A DNA stretch of 64,000 bases from Acanthosepion lycidas (Eukaryota; Mollusca; Cephalopoda; Sepiida; Sepiidae): the NCBI GenBank assembly GCA_963932145.1, contig OZ010573.1, positions 88,346,163 through 88,410,162 of the forward strand, written 5' to 3'. Made by a program: the position numbers and the translations under genes. The notes under the pieces are model-generated. The model saw nothing but the letters and a program-made list of their open reading frames with translations, was not told the origin of the DNA and did no database searches. How positions within the stretch are numbered: position 1 is the first letter of the stretch; every line of letters starts with the position of its first letter. Below are positions 11,961 through 22,088 of this stretch, in pieces.

Positions 11961-13370
11961 TTTAATTGTTTCTTACGTGATATGGTTTCTGTCATTTACT
12001 AGTGCTTTTTGATTTTGAAGCGTCAATACACGAGGATCGAAAAAGTATGGTCCTCGAAAGGTTGATAAGTCGTAAAAAAAAACAAGTCAATCAATCTACG
12101 AATCTATATCTGCCAGTCGTAGTTTCGTGCACCAAAACGAAACAGCAGTAATTTTTTAAAACGTTTTGTTCATACATTATTTTCTTATTTACTATAAACT
12201 TTATTTTTAGTGGCTAAACGTGTTTAAATTGTTATCCCCATGTGTTTTTGGGCGTCTGGAAAAAAAAAAAAAAACAAACAACAAAGGAAAACGAGAGATA
12301 AGCACAGAATTAATCCTTTTTTTTTTAATTCCGCCCTTATTAAAAGCACAAGAATATAGCGATGCACAGAGCAAGCATTTTTTTATAGGAAATTCAATCC
12401 ATTTTGGAAGTAATAGCTAAATTTTGAAAATAGTCTAAGAGATGGCAAGTTGAGGAGGTAGTGATGCCAGTGCATGGAGTTTGGCCAAAAAAGAAGTAAG
12501 CTACAGATGTTCTCTTTTCATTCTGGCGCCCGTTACATTGCTTGCGTCGCATTTCATTCGAAGTAATTAAAATTAACTGCCTTAGTTTCACGAACATTTC
12601 TAAAGATTCAGTTTTACTGACACATCACTTACACACATACGCATACATACACGCTTATCGTCTCTTATGCATGTCGGATAAAGAAGGAGCCATTTTAAGC
12701 AGAGACATGTGAATTTCTTTGCAGATACGTAAATTCAAACGAACACTCAAACACGCTTAGCAATTACAACAAACGACATGCATAACAGAGGGAGGTTCGT
12801 TTCTGAGTACTGCTGCCTGAAAGTGTGGTTAGCTAATCCCTACTGCAAACGTTAGCTCAGTCTCATTTTTGTCCACACAGTTATATAGGAATAAAGTGTT
12901 AGTGCCGAAACGAGTTTGATCCAATTATTGAATTAAGTAGACGATGTGACCATAGAGGAAACGCATATATGTAGGAAGTAACTGACAACTAATGATCTCC
13001 ATTTCTAGTCTATCCTCTATTACTATTCAGATCGCTGTTTCTATTCCATACTCTATTCCTATACGGACCGCTATTCTCTAAACTGTTCACTATACTATTT
13101 CTCTATTTGGATTAAAATTCGAGCGAGTATAATTGAGCAAGTGCTCTCACTGTTAGTGATATTCGAAGGCGTCTGACACCAGAATTGTTCAACGGTGTTC
13201 TATAGTTGTATCGGCAATTACCAATCTCTACTGCAACGAACATTACGAAAGTGAGAACAAGTATGCGTTGGCAACGAGCGTTCGTTGATACCACAAAACA
13301 CACCAAAACAGCTAACCTGTGTTTTAAACTGCATGTATACTGAGTAGACCTTCGTTAGAATTTCCAATAG
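11960..13370. other. Unassigned DNA
   Basis: No gene or known repeat recognised. The stretch 13,000-13,110 has loosely repeated TCTATTC/CTATTC words. Confidence 0.4.
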
Positions 13371-13374
13371 AGAT

Positions 13375-13645
13375 CGCATAAACTGACGTTAAAATGACTT
13401 GTGAATTAGTACTAGCCATAAGCACTGGCGTTTTCCACACAATTTCCTCGAGACTGTTTCACTCACAAGGCTTAACCTGTACTATGATTTGAAGGTATTT
13501 GCCAAATGTGTCACACCCTCTCCAGGCCAATATTATCAGGATCACCTCTTAGTGAGTATCGAACCCGAATATCATGTTCGGAAAGCAAATCTGATCAAGC
13601 GCCCTTACTAATATACTCTGTACTATTATCCCTACAGCTATTGGT
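13375..13645 (-). mobile_element. tRNA-headed SINE (family S2), minus strand
   Basis: On the minus strand the head (about 13,640-13,560) contains GCGCTTGATCAGATTTGC and a good B box, GGGTTCGATACTC. The body reaches ACAGGTTAAGCCTTGTGAGT, the same body as at 56.80 and 8.04 kb. A further piece of the body (CAACCTGTCCCTTGTGAATG) lies on the plus strand at about 13,858-13,877. Confidence 0.6.
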
Positions 13646-13649
13646 AAAT

Positions 13650-14250
13650 AGCAGGGCAGACTGGATCCTATAACCTTGCGTGGCAACCAATTTAGGAGGA
13701 AACTTTGAATTCAAACTATTCTGAAAGAATTGCTAAAGTAAAATAGTCCAGGAAACGCTAGGATTTCAAAGTGGGTATACATGCTGCTGCGGACTGCTTG
13801 GGAAACCAAATTCCCACTGAAACACTTACTATGAAATTCCTTTTACGGAATCGGCTCAACCTGTCCCTTGTGAATGACATACAAAGTTCAAATACAAGTA
13901 GCATTACCAATATCCTCTCAAATATACACGGTTTTTATTATAAAAGCTAATAATATCAAAAAATATTGAAGGAATTACGTTCAGTATTTAATATCGCAAT
14001 ACAATGTACTGCCGTATGCAACTTTTAGACAAGAAAGTTTTCAAAATAACAGAAAGACATTATTTTGTTAATCATTTATTGAAATCTTATTTTCTATATG
14101 ATTTGTTTTATTAATACACCATTGTTTGTTTTAAAAGGTTTATGCATTATGTATATTTTCTATAGGCAGAAAGACAACCGTTACCAAATATACGGGTTTC
14201 GACTGAACCGTTAATGTAACAACTTTCTAAATTCTCAACTGTAAGACCTT
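13650..14250. other. Unassigned DNA
   Basis: Apart from the S2 scrap at about 13,858, nothing recognised. Confidence 0.4.
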
Positions 14251-14257
14251 AGGTGAA

Positions 14258-14342
14258 CACACACACACACACACACACATATTCTCTCTCTCTCTCTCTC
14301 TCTCGCACTCTAACTCTCTCTCTCTCTCACTGACTCTCTCAC
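14258..14342. repeat. (CA)n(TC)n microsatellite
   Basis: About 10 CA units are followed by interrupted CT tracts. Confidence 0.95.
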
Positions 14343-14499
14343 AGATTTCGGATTATTAAATAAAAAATCCATTAAATCTTTATAAATTGCTTTGTTTACG
14401 TTCGGATACGTAACTGAACAGATATGAACCTTGGAGAATCTGATAAATCTCATTTGTTTTGTTAAAGTACTATTTGGCTTTGCTTGATCAGCGATGAGC

Positions 14500-15300
14500 T
14501 CCGTGGCTGAGTCGTATTAAAAAAAAATTGAAACTATCAGGGTATACTTAATGCAGGAAAAGACATGAGAAACAAAGAGAAACCCATTTAATAATCATAA
14601 ATAAATGATAGAACAGGAATTGGGAGGGTTAGTATGTGATGAATATTGCTTAGAGGTACAAAGGTTAGGACGTTAGGGAGAGCCATAATCGTTGTCTTCC
14701 TGAAGAGAAATTATAGATAAAACAAGAATAATCTTTAATATCTACCAACAACAAATTTCCTGCGGTGATTACTGTGGGGTAAATATTAACAATGTTGGCA
14801 GGTATACAAACATTTCTTGTGCCATGTCCATTAGGGACAAGAGCGATCATGTCTCTCCCCACACTTCCTGGTTTTTGTTATCTTTGTCTTTTCCCTCTTT
14901 TTTCATGTTCTGACTCCTATTTATACACAATCATTAAGTAGCTTTTTTGTAGGTTTTCTATAGATATTTTCATGGTAATTGCTCTGATCTGTACCTACAC
15001 TTCACGGATATATGTGCAATACTAAGTTCTCATCATTTTATTTTACAGTTGAAATGGTCAGATGTAGCCGTAAATTTTATGCTAATATTTTCTCTCTCAT
15101 TTCTCGTTTGCTAGTGTGCAGTTAAAACTGATCTCCAAAATTTAAATGCAATATCAATCGTTATCTTCCATTTTCTTAATTCCAGTTCTTTTATTCTCTC
15201 TCTCTCTCTGTTTTGTTTTCATATTCTCTCACACCAAATAAACCCTTGCATTTGATTAGCGTTATTGTCTTGCTTGGGGTGAAATGATTTAAAAAAAAAA
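14500..15300 (+). mobile_element. SINE-like dispersed repeat R4, copy 1
   Basis: It starts near a tRNA-A-box-like CCGTGGCTGAGTCG (14,513) and ends TTGCTTGGGGTGAAATGATT followed by poly-A at about 15,290. The last third aligns with 49,900-50,240 (TTTCATGGTAATTG, AATTTAAATGCAAT and the same end). The tail word is also shared with 17.32 and 58.61 kb, where it is on the opposite strand. The 5' boundary is uncertain. Confidence 0.45.
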
Positions 15301-15429
15301 AAGAGAACAAAAATGGCGTTTTCTTGATGATTCAACTTCTATCTATTGCCACCGATGTTTCCCTTTGAGAGTTAAATTCTCTAGACCCTGATTGTAAGCA
15401 CAAGTCTCCTCATTTTCTCATTACATCTT

Positions 15430-15560
15430 GGAGAAAGGAGTCTAACTGGGAGATCTGAGGTTTTGAGGAGTGTACAACCATCTTTTAAATGTTTTTGTTC
15501 CCAAGTTCATCCTGGCCGTGGTGGGACCTTCTATTAAGGTCACAGCTAAGTGTAAATTGC
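15430..15560. repeat. Family M element, head only
   Basis: It aligns with the head of the giant element at 41.36-41.47 kb: GAGGTTTTGAGGAG, TTGTTCCCA, a TGGTGG-type segment, then CAGCTAAG in place of CAGCTATG. A family M tail follows at 16.25 kb, so the two may be ends of one copy split by the intervening repeats. Confidence 0.55.
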
Positions 15561-15692
15561 GAACAACCAAACAAAAATAAAACATTCTGAAAGTATGAAA
15601 ATACATTTTTAGAGTAAAATGACAAACAATATATTTTTAAAGCCAAATGGCCAGCAAATACAATTTATATGTAATTGAAGGTATGCAAATAT

Positions 15693-15695
<3 letters not shown>

Positions 15696-15749
<54 letters not shown>
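15696..15749. repeat. (TA)n microsatellite
   Basis: About 27 TA units. Confidence 0.95.
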
Positions 15750-15751
<2 letters not shown>

Positions 15752-15769
15752 CTTTTTAACTTTTACTTA

Positions 15770-16195
15770 AATTTTTGTATCTATAAAAAGAATGTCTAAA
15801 CATAAAAATGTCTTTAAATTATTGTCGGACTTTGTCCATTTCATAATGTGTGACATCATTTGTTTAAATTTGATACGCCATGAGCAGATATGAATGTACG
15901 TGAGAGATTCATGGAAGATTGAATTTTAAATACAGTAAATTCGACATTGACAACCGAACGCACCACTGTGGACAAATCGGTAAAGGCACGTCAAGCTAAA
16001 TGACGATTCCGTATAGGATACAGGTTCGAATCCTGGCAGAAGACGAATATATTCTGTGAAAATTTCTCGGACAGTCAGGCCGGTAAATGTTGTTTAATAC
16101 TGTTTATTATAAACAGAGCATTTACTTAAATATTTGTATAAAGAATGTATAAACATAAAAATGTCTTAAAATAATTATTGGACTTTGTCCATTTC

Positions 16196-16200
<5 letters not shown>
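15770..16200 (+). mobile_element. tRNA-Leu/Ser-like SINE composite (family S3), copy 1
   Basis: The tRNA-like part lies at about 15,960-16,045, with TGGACAAATCGGTAAAGGCA as a degenerate A-box region and CAGGTTCGAATCCTGG as a near-perfect B box. A long variable-arm-like spacer separates them. It is flanked by unique words (GTCGGACTTTGTCCATTTC, GATACGCCATGAGCAG) that also flank the copy at 17.44-17.85 kb in the same order. The whole unit of about 430 bp is therefore duplicated, whether as a composite element or as a segmental copy. Confidence 0.7.

Positions 16201-16242
<42 letters not shown>
16196..16242. repeat. (TA)n(TG)n microsatellite
   Basis: About 16 TA units then about 6 GT units. Confidence 0.95.
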
Positions 16243-16247
16243 TCAAC

Positions 16248-16320
16248 ATATTTAGGTTTCGGCATTAAATTACCCACAGAGGTGTTGATATGACATTAAA
16301 GAAAATCAAACAAACCTCAT
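16248..16320. repeat. Family M element, tail
   Basis: It shares the tail pattern GGCATTAAAT..CC...GTTGATATG.CATTAAA..AAA.CAA with 17.88, 18.45, 43.46 and 47.78 kb. Confidence 0.6.
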
Positions 16321-16649
16321 TTTCTCAACACCTATCACGTTGCTCTTATACGATAATCTTAGCATCTGTTTTAAGAACATCTCTCTCGCTTCATTTGTGA
16401 AGCGATCGTCCGACATTCCCTGCCACATAGAAGATTAAATAGCATTTAGAAGCTAATCTATACGCCATTGCCATAATTTTGTATAGTAATACGTTAAATT
16501 TAGTATACTATAATTAATTGATTGAATGTCGGGGGATCAATCGTCTGTACACTAGCTGAGCAGCACTCTGGTGCTGTTGTTTGGACAGTTGAAAAATATT
16601 AAAGTTCAAGTTTTAAGCAAATTATTGGAGAACACTGGAATAAAGAAGA

Positions 16650-16820
16650 TACAACAAGGTATTTTGTGTAGAGTAGTAACAAACGATGGAATTTTTGACA
16701 CAAAAATCCGAAGAGGCAATAGCGAAAGATGCAATTCATAAACTAAGTAAAGTTTTAAGAGATCGGAAAATGTTGTTAAAAAAGTATCTTACCGCCTATA
16801 TGATAGTTAGTCAGCCTCCT
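16650..16820 (+). pseudogene. LINE-A fragment
   Basis: Reads RVVTNDGIFDTKIRRGNSE, then after a frameshift KLSKVLRDRKMLLKK. These correspond to LTEDGKCDTEIRRRI and KLGRVLRDRRISL in the copy at 46.36-46.46 kb. Short and broken. Confidence 0.6.
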
Positions 16821-17039
16821 CATAAATGAAGATGGAAATTTTCATTGGCCGAGCCGCCAGTACTACTAACGTTTGAAATTTATAAAATATTAATGACGGT
16901 TTCCTCCGTAACCTAAGAAGAAGTGTAGACTGTTACCGTCATGATAACGCCATGATAATATGATTATTTTATCTTTGAGTTATATTTGATATCTATTTTG
17001 GCTGTTACCCTTATAGAAAATCCTCAAATAATCTGGTTT

Positions 17040-17300
17040 CCGTTATTGGCTATAGTTATTTGGTTGTGATTCTGTAGCGCCAGTCCACAAAGTTCGAAGA
17101 AGTGTTGTCATCACCAAGATACATAGGCTTCAATAGCAGAAAGCCATTTTTAACCAATGATTTGAGAAAGCCTTTGGACAAAGCTGACTGTTTAGATATT
17201 TCTGAACGAATTTGGCGCTATGCATGACATCTATATGAAAGTTTGGATCTGACGAATCTGTTTAAGAACGTTAATCGAGTTTTCAGCTTAATGTTTTGGT
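17040..17300. repeat. Dispersed repeat R3, copy 3
   Basis: Aligns with 4,240-4,460. Confidence 0.5.
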
Positions 17301-17314
17301 TCTTTTTTTAAGGC

Positions 17315-17430
17315 AATTTACCCCAAGCAAAGCGGGAGTGCTACTAGCACCGTCATTTACGCTGACGTGCCTTAACCGACTCGGTCACAAAGGGGCGTTC
17401 GGTAGGCAAGGTCGAATTTATTTTCATAGA
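17315..17430 (-). mobile_element. SINE S3 head, inverted copy
   Basis: The minus strand reads CTACCGAACGCCCCTTTGTG, then ACCGAGTCGGTTAAGGCACG and CGTCAGCGTAAATGACGG. This is the tRNA-Leu-like 5' half found at 17.60-17.67 kb on the plus strand. It then diverges into TGCTAGTAGCACTCCCGCTT and TTGCTTGGGG, the tail word of repeat R4. It therefore looks like a different SINE subtype sharing the same tRNA half. Confidence 0.65.
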
Positions 17431-17832
17431 AAATGCTCTGTTTATAATAAACAGTATTAAATGTCTTTAATAAATAAATAAATTGTCGGACTTTGTCCAT
17501 TTCTTAATGTATGACGTCATTTGTTTACATTTGATACGCCATGAGCAGTTATGAATGTACGAGATTCATGGAAGTTTGAAGTTTATAAGCAGTAAATTGA
17601 ACCTTGCCTACCGAACGCTTCTTTGTGGCCGAGTCGGTTAAGGCACGTCAGCGTAAATGACGGTTCCGTATAGGATGCAGGTTCGAATATTTTCTATGAA
17701 AAGGACGAATATTTTCTATGAAAATTTCTCGGACATTCAGGCCGGTAAATGTTATTTAATACTGTTTATTATAAACAGTGCTTTTACTTAAATACTTGTA
17801 TCTATTAAAAGAACGTTAAAAATAAAAATGTC

Positions 17833-17850
<18 letters not shown>
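17430..17850 (+). mobile_element. tRNA-Leu/Ser-like SINE composite (family S3), copy 2
   Basis: The tRNA-like head at about 17,612-17,695 has TGGCCGAGTCGGTTAAGGCA (a convincing A-box region) and GCAGGTTCGAA (B box), followed by a 25-bp duplication of GACGAATATTTTCTATGAAAA. The flanks match copy 1 at 15.77-16.20 kb. It is a retroposon and not a host tRNA gene, since the 3' half no longer pairs as an acceptor stem. Confidence 0.75.

Positions 17851-17870
<20 letters not shown>
17838..17870. repeat. (TA)n microsatellite
   Basis: About 16 TA units between SINE S3 and a family M tail. Confidence 0.95.
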
Positions 17871-17873
<3 letters not shown>

Positions 17874-17938
17874 TAATTTGGCATTAAATGACCTACAGTG
17901 GTTGATATGCCATAAAACCCAACCAACCCACCATCAGG
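17870..17938. repeat. Family M element, tail
   Basis: Contains TTTGGCATTAAATGACC, GTTGATATGCCATAAAACCC and a CAACCAACC end. Only the tail is recognisable. Confidence 0.6.
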
Positions 17939-17959
17939 CCTAAAATGGAGTACTGTTGT

Positions 17960-18145
17960 CATATTGACAAATTATTTACAACCTCCAACCTCTCTCTCAC
18001 AAGAGGGACATAGAACACTTCGCATTGCTTTGTCGCTACTTACATTGAAAATGCTTGGGCGAAATGCATTCTTTGGTTCCGAATGCCATGAGCAGGACCG
18101 GCCATGCTATCCACATTGTAGCAAAACACCCACATTCCCTCTGTT
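17960..18145 (+). pseudogene. LINE-C tail, 5' part of a split copy
   Basis: Read across frameshifts it gives EHFALLCRYLH.KCLGEMHS followed by VAKHPHSLC. This matches LCLFYKYFHGNCSDQLLSLV in the minus-strand copy at 26.7 kb and VANYPHCLC at 28.67 kb. It is the C-terminal region downstream of RT in a jockey/CR1-like LINE. The copy is interrupted here by a family M element and resumes at 18.50 kb. Confidence 0.65.
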
Positions 18146-18500
18146 CGTCCTGTGTATAACCCGCTATCAAGGTCTCTGATCAGCAGGTTTTGAGCAGCGT
18201 TCCCAGTTCGGCCCTCACCCAGTGCGGTAACAGTTGGTAGGGTCCCCGCTATGGGCGAATAGTTGACCCACAAATTTGGGTGAAAAATATCATAAAAATA
18301 CCAGCAATACATTTTTAATGTAAAAACACTTACCAGCAAAAGAAATTACTATTACTAATGCAGTATTACTAATACTAATCCACTAAAAGTTACTATTACT
18401 AATCCAGTAAAAGAAATTACTATTACTAATGCACCCAAGAAAATTAAATTTCGGGATTAAATCAACCATAACGAGTTGATACGTCACTAAATAAAGAAAG
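18135..18500 (+). repeat. Family M element, compact complete copy
   Basis: Head: GTTCGTCCTGTGTATAACCC, CTCTGATCAGCAGGTTTTGA and CCCCGCTATGGGCGAATAG. Middle: ACCAGCAATACATTTTTAAT, then a short TTACTATTACTAATGCA tandem. Tail: TCGGGATTAAATCAACC..GTTGATACGTCACTAAA. About 365 bp, inserted inside a LINE-C copy. It is the best local reference for the compact form of the element expanded at 41.3-43.5 kb. Confidence 0.7.
18340..18430. repeat. Short tandem of about 29 bp
   Basis: About three imperfect copies of AGAAATTACTATTACTAATG within the family M element. Confidence 0.8.
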
Positions 18501-18700
18501 AAATTCTATTCGTATTCCATGCAAGTTTCACTCGAACAACCTCTTCCTGTGAATAACTACTATGTGGAACCGACTCCAAATATCACTACAATTTTAACCT
18601 GTTTAAGTCTAGGGTTTAGAGTTAGCTTCCACTCCTATCCCGATAAACTACCTCTTACTTTGTAATCCTCTACCTCGAGTGGCGCTTGGGCCTTGTACAT
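18500..18700 (+). pseudogene. LINE-C tail, 3' part of the split copy
   Basis: Reads RIPCKFHSNNLFL.ITTMWNR, equivalent to YNRLFYSNSFFFRTTRLWNS at 26.47 kb. Then comes an LFKSRV segment like LSKFNRYLHSL at 28.77 kb, and WRLGL near the end. It continues the fragment at 17.96-18.14 kb. Confidence 0.6.
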
Positions 18701-19115
18701 GATGAATCTCACTGTAAGAAAAAAAATCATCGCGCATAAAAAAAAGAATGTCGATCCAGGGTCTATGCCTCGCGCCAGTAGCGGACAAATTTAATATATT
18801 CTTTGCCGAAGCTATTTCTCTTAGAGATCTAGAATTCATTTAGCTGCCGACATAAGTATAAAATAAGTTTTGTCAAATAGCCAGTGTGGAAAGATCTCAT
18901 TAGCAATGAGCTGCGTGTTTACCATGGCGATCATCACTCTGCAGCTGGTGATACTCGGCGATTTCTGGACGAAAATAGATGAACAAATTGTTTTCTTTGT
19001 TTTTCTTTCTCGTAGATTCCCCCACCCCCAGCGTGTCGACTCCGGGCTTCTGCATATTATCAGCGAAAACTTTCAAAACAGATTTTGTTATTAAGTATTT
19101 TTCGTATAGTTGATA
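18700..19115. other. Unassigned DNA
   Basis: No feature recognised. Confidence 0.4.
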
Positions 19116-19117
19116 TA

Positions 19118-19720
19118 TTCTTCTTCTATGTGTCGTCTCTCTTCAAGACGTGGGTGATCATGACTCTCCACAATTTTCTGTCTTTTGTAGCTCCTAATAA
19201 ATTTTGAAATTTTCCTTATCTCTCCTAAACTTACACCATCCATTAACTCAAGCTCGCTAGCTAGTTCATGCGTTGTTATCCTCGGTTCATTTTGCCTTCA
19301 ATCTGTCCTTTGAGTATCAGATTTTCTAAGCCCTCTTTCCTCATTATGTGCACTAGAATTTTCACCTGTCTCTTTCAGTGAACTTTATATAGTGTGTGCC
19401 CTTTTTGTTTACATTCTTCATATGTTAAGACTATGGTATTCTCAGCATCTTTCTTTAAAACCACATTTCTGTTCCTTCAAGTTTACTCTTTATCTGTGAG
19501 GAGATTGCCCAACATTCGCTTCCATCTAGATATATATGGTATTAAGTAACTGTTCAGTAATCTTTTCTTTGTTTATAGCGAGTTTTTTCTCTGTTTCTTA
19601 ATATTTTACTTAACTTTTGAAAGGCATATTTCGTTATCCCAAGGAGCCTTTGAATTTAAGTTCGCGCTTTCCATGCTCTCTTAAAACATTCCCAGATATT
19701 TAACGTTTCGATACGTAAGC
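19118..19720 (-). pseudogene. LINE-A C-terminal fragment, minus strand
   Basis: The minus strand reads, with several frameshifts, LEGTEMWF..KDAENT, HIMRKEGLENLILKGQIEGK, and RKLWRVMITHVLKRDDT just before the end. This is the same order as LEATEMWFYRRMLRIS, HIMRKEGPENLMF and RWRVMIAYVLK at 46.5-46.9 kb. 5'-truncated, with no RT palm. Confidence 0.75.
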
Positions 19721-19739
19721 TAAATATGGAGGATATATT

Positions 19740-20199
19740 CAAAAGATAACCCGCGGCGATTATCATTCTCCCGAGATTATCCTTAATCCTGACAATCTCA
19801 ATGTACTACCGGCGTGATTTTGAAGGTCGAATTTTGAAAATTGAAAAAAGTTTTTCCTCCGGCAAAATACGGTAATTTCTTTTTGATTATGTTTTTTCTT
19901 TTTTACCATATTACGTAAGTAAAATAAATACTTGAAAATGATAAGGTCATTTATATTCACTTTGTGATAGTGTTTTGTCAAAGGCATGAATCCATTTCCC
20001 TTGCTTTTTTCAGCATCATCAAGTAAATGCGCAAAATTAGGCGAAACTTAACTCGTCATTATATCGAAGAATTTCATATAGTTAAACTGTCACGTGAGTA
20101 AATTTGTGTTTTGGATGGGTATGAAAATGTCAAATCAAATCACCTTTTTCTAAAAGATAAATTCTGTTCGGCAAGAATATTGAAAAAGTATATGATCAA

Positions 20200-20200
<1 letters not shown>
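19740..20200. other. Unassigned DNA
   Basis: No feature recognised. Confidence 0.4.

Positions 20201-20204
<4 letters not shown>

Positions 20205-20254
<50 letters not shown>
20205..20254. repeat. (TA)n microsatellite
   Basis: About 25 TA units running into the left arm of a palindrome. Confidence 0.95.
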
Positions 20255-20260
<6 letters not shown>

Positions 20261-20442
20261 GTTAATAGACTTAAAATATGGTTTTTCGCTACACAGTTCC
20301 AACCATGTTTCAAAAATGGAAGCTAAAAGCCCCTAATATAATTTTGTACTTTTGTACTGTAGTGGCTTTTATCTTTCATTTTTGAAACATGGTTGAAACT
20401 GTGTAGCGAAAAACCATATTTTAAGTCTATTAACTTATAATA
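20254..20442. repeat. Palindromic MITE-like element of about 189 bp
   Basis: Arms of about 80 bp are nearly complementary. The left starts TTATAAGTTAATAGACTTAA and the right is its exact complement over the outer 45 bp or so. A few mismatches occur toward a loop at about 20,335-20,355. It has no coding capacity and its ends are unlike the mariner MITE. The flanking sequence is TA-rich, so a TA or TTAA target duplication cannot be told apart. Confidence 0.85.
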
Positions 20443-20544
20443 TTAATGCTCTGTAAATTTACATTGAGCACTATTTTGTAAAAATAAAAATATCTATAAG
20501 AACACCGGATTATATATCTTACTGTTCTTTCTTTTTATTAATAT

Positions 20545-20547
<3 letters not shown>

Positions 20548-20598
<51 letters not shown>

Positions 20599-20606
20599 GT
20601 GTGCGT
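20548..20606. repeat. (TA)n(TG)n microsatellite
   Basis: About 23 TA units then a short GTGTGCGTG run. Confidence 0.95.
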
Positions 20607-20879
20607 GGTATAAAACTTACTTAGAAGTGAAACCCTTTATAATGAGAAACATCTAGTATTCTAAATTTAGAAAGAATTAACAGTGTGAGAGAATTAAAGC
20701 AAGAGGCGAGTTAAACAGAAAACGCAGGCATGACGTGAACAATAAAAAATGTCTATCGTCATCGGCTTTATCTCGTATCCAAGAATTTAATTTCTTCTAT
20801 TCTGATCACATTCTTTCTGATAATGAATGAGTAGACCAGTTCTTACATGAAAAATCCGATGGTTTTCATTGCATAATAA

Positions 20880-21950
20880 TGTTGGTGGAGGATGAGATCG
20901 AATTTGTCGAGTCATTCTCTCTTGTCGTTTGGCTTCTTACTTTTCTCGACTGCTGGCTTCGAAATTTTTAGTTCTGATGGAAATGGAACACCACCAGTTG
21001 CTGCAGTCTTGTGCATGTCTTTCAAACGATTTAAGCAGTTGATTCCATTGTTGTTTTCACTTGTTCATTGTGTTTCCAAAGAGGACAACCCCGTAAGTCT
21101 TTTCCCTGGAATGAATCTACTTGATGCGGAAACCTTGACTCTTTCATTCTTGCTACATGCCCTGACCATCGTAGACGGTGTTTAATGATCAGCGATTCAG
21201 TGCTTTGAATGTTTACTCTTTCCAGGACTTTGATGTTGCTCACATAATAATTTCATTTGATGGTCAAGATTGAACGACGCTTTTGCTGGTAAAAGCCTTC
21301 TAATTTCAGGATATAGAGTCACGATTTTGCAACCATATAGTAAAGTTGAAATGACAACAGCATAATAGACTATAACTGTTAAGTTCAGATCTTTGTTGTT
21401 GAAGATCTGTTTGATTAGCTTTTCAAATGTTATTCATGCAGCTCCAATTCTGTTTTCCACATCATTTTTTCTGAGGTTTACTTGTTAGATAAAAGTCTGT
21501 CTAGATATGGAAAATTCTCTACTTGTTCTAGAGGTGTATTACAGATAGAATTATCAAAATCTGTTAAGATAGTATTTGGGTTTGGCTCAGCAAAAGATCG
21601 TGTTTCTTGATGTTTGCTGCCATACCAAAACAATGGTAAGCCATAGCAATGTTGTTTACAGACCTTTGGTGTTCTTTTTCTAAATGGCAGAGGGTAATCC
21701 TTTCGTCAGCATGTTGAAATTCTGAGAATTGTTGCGTATGTGTTAGACGCTTAAATCGAAGTCTATTAAGTTTGAATTGTCCCCCGTTATATCGATATTT
21801 GATGTCAAATCCTGGACTATCTAGAGGAAGCTCGTGAAGTATTGCAACCTGATGCAAGTGAAATAACACAGGTGCCAAGACGCATCCTTGTTTTAGTCTG
21901 CATATGATTAGAAATTCTTATGGATGCATGTTTTAGTGGGATACAGAAAT
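20880..21950 (-). pseudogene. LINE-D reverse transcriptase, palm to C-terminus
   Basis: On the minus strand, 21,878-21,564 corresponds to the RT palm: FDIKYRYNGGQFKLNRLRFK, followed by FQHADERITL, where a YADD/FADD box would be expected. The second catalytic aspartate is replaced by glutamate. After several frameshifts, 21,243-21,031 reads KVLERVNIQSTESLIIKHRL, RWSGHVARMKESRFPHQVDS and KDLRGCP. This is the characteristic C-terminal segment of a widespread metazoan non-LTR element, distinct from LINE-A, -B and -C. The element is dead by sequence. Confidence 0.75.
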
Positions 21951-22027
21951 AATATAAACAGTAAATTACTTAAAGAGCTATCTCACTTTAATTTCATAAT
22001 TTCATTAACCAAATTATCAGCATTTTA

Positions 22028-22050
22028 TCTCTATCTATAAAAGGCAGGAT

Positions 22051-22088
<38 letters not shown>

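Noticed and set aside
15960-16045. tRNA-Leu or tRNA-Ser gene (also 17.61, 2.64, 31.70 and 56.63 kb)
   Set aside because: A and B boxes are visible, but acceptor-stem pairing is not kept, and shared non-tRNA bodies follow. They are SINE heads.
20892-21185. Plus-strand 97-codon frame
   Set aside because: It is the antisense shadow of the minus-strand LINE-D C-terminus (RWSGHVARM segment).
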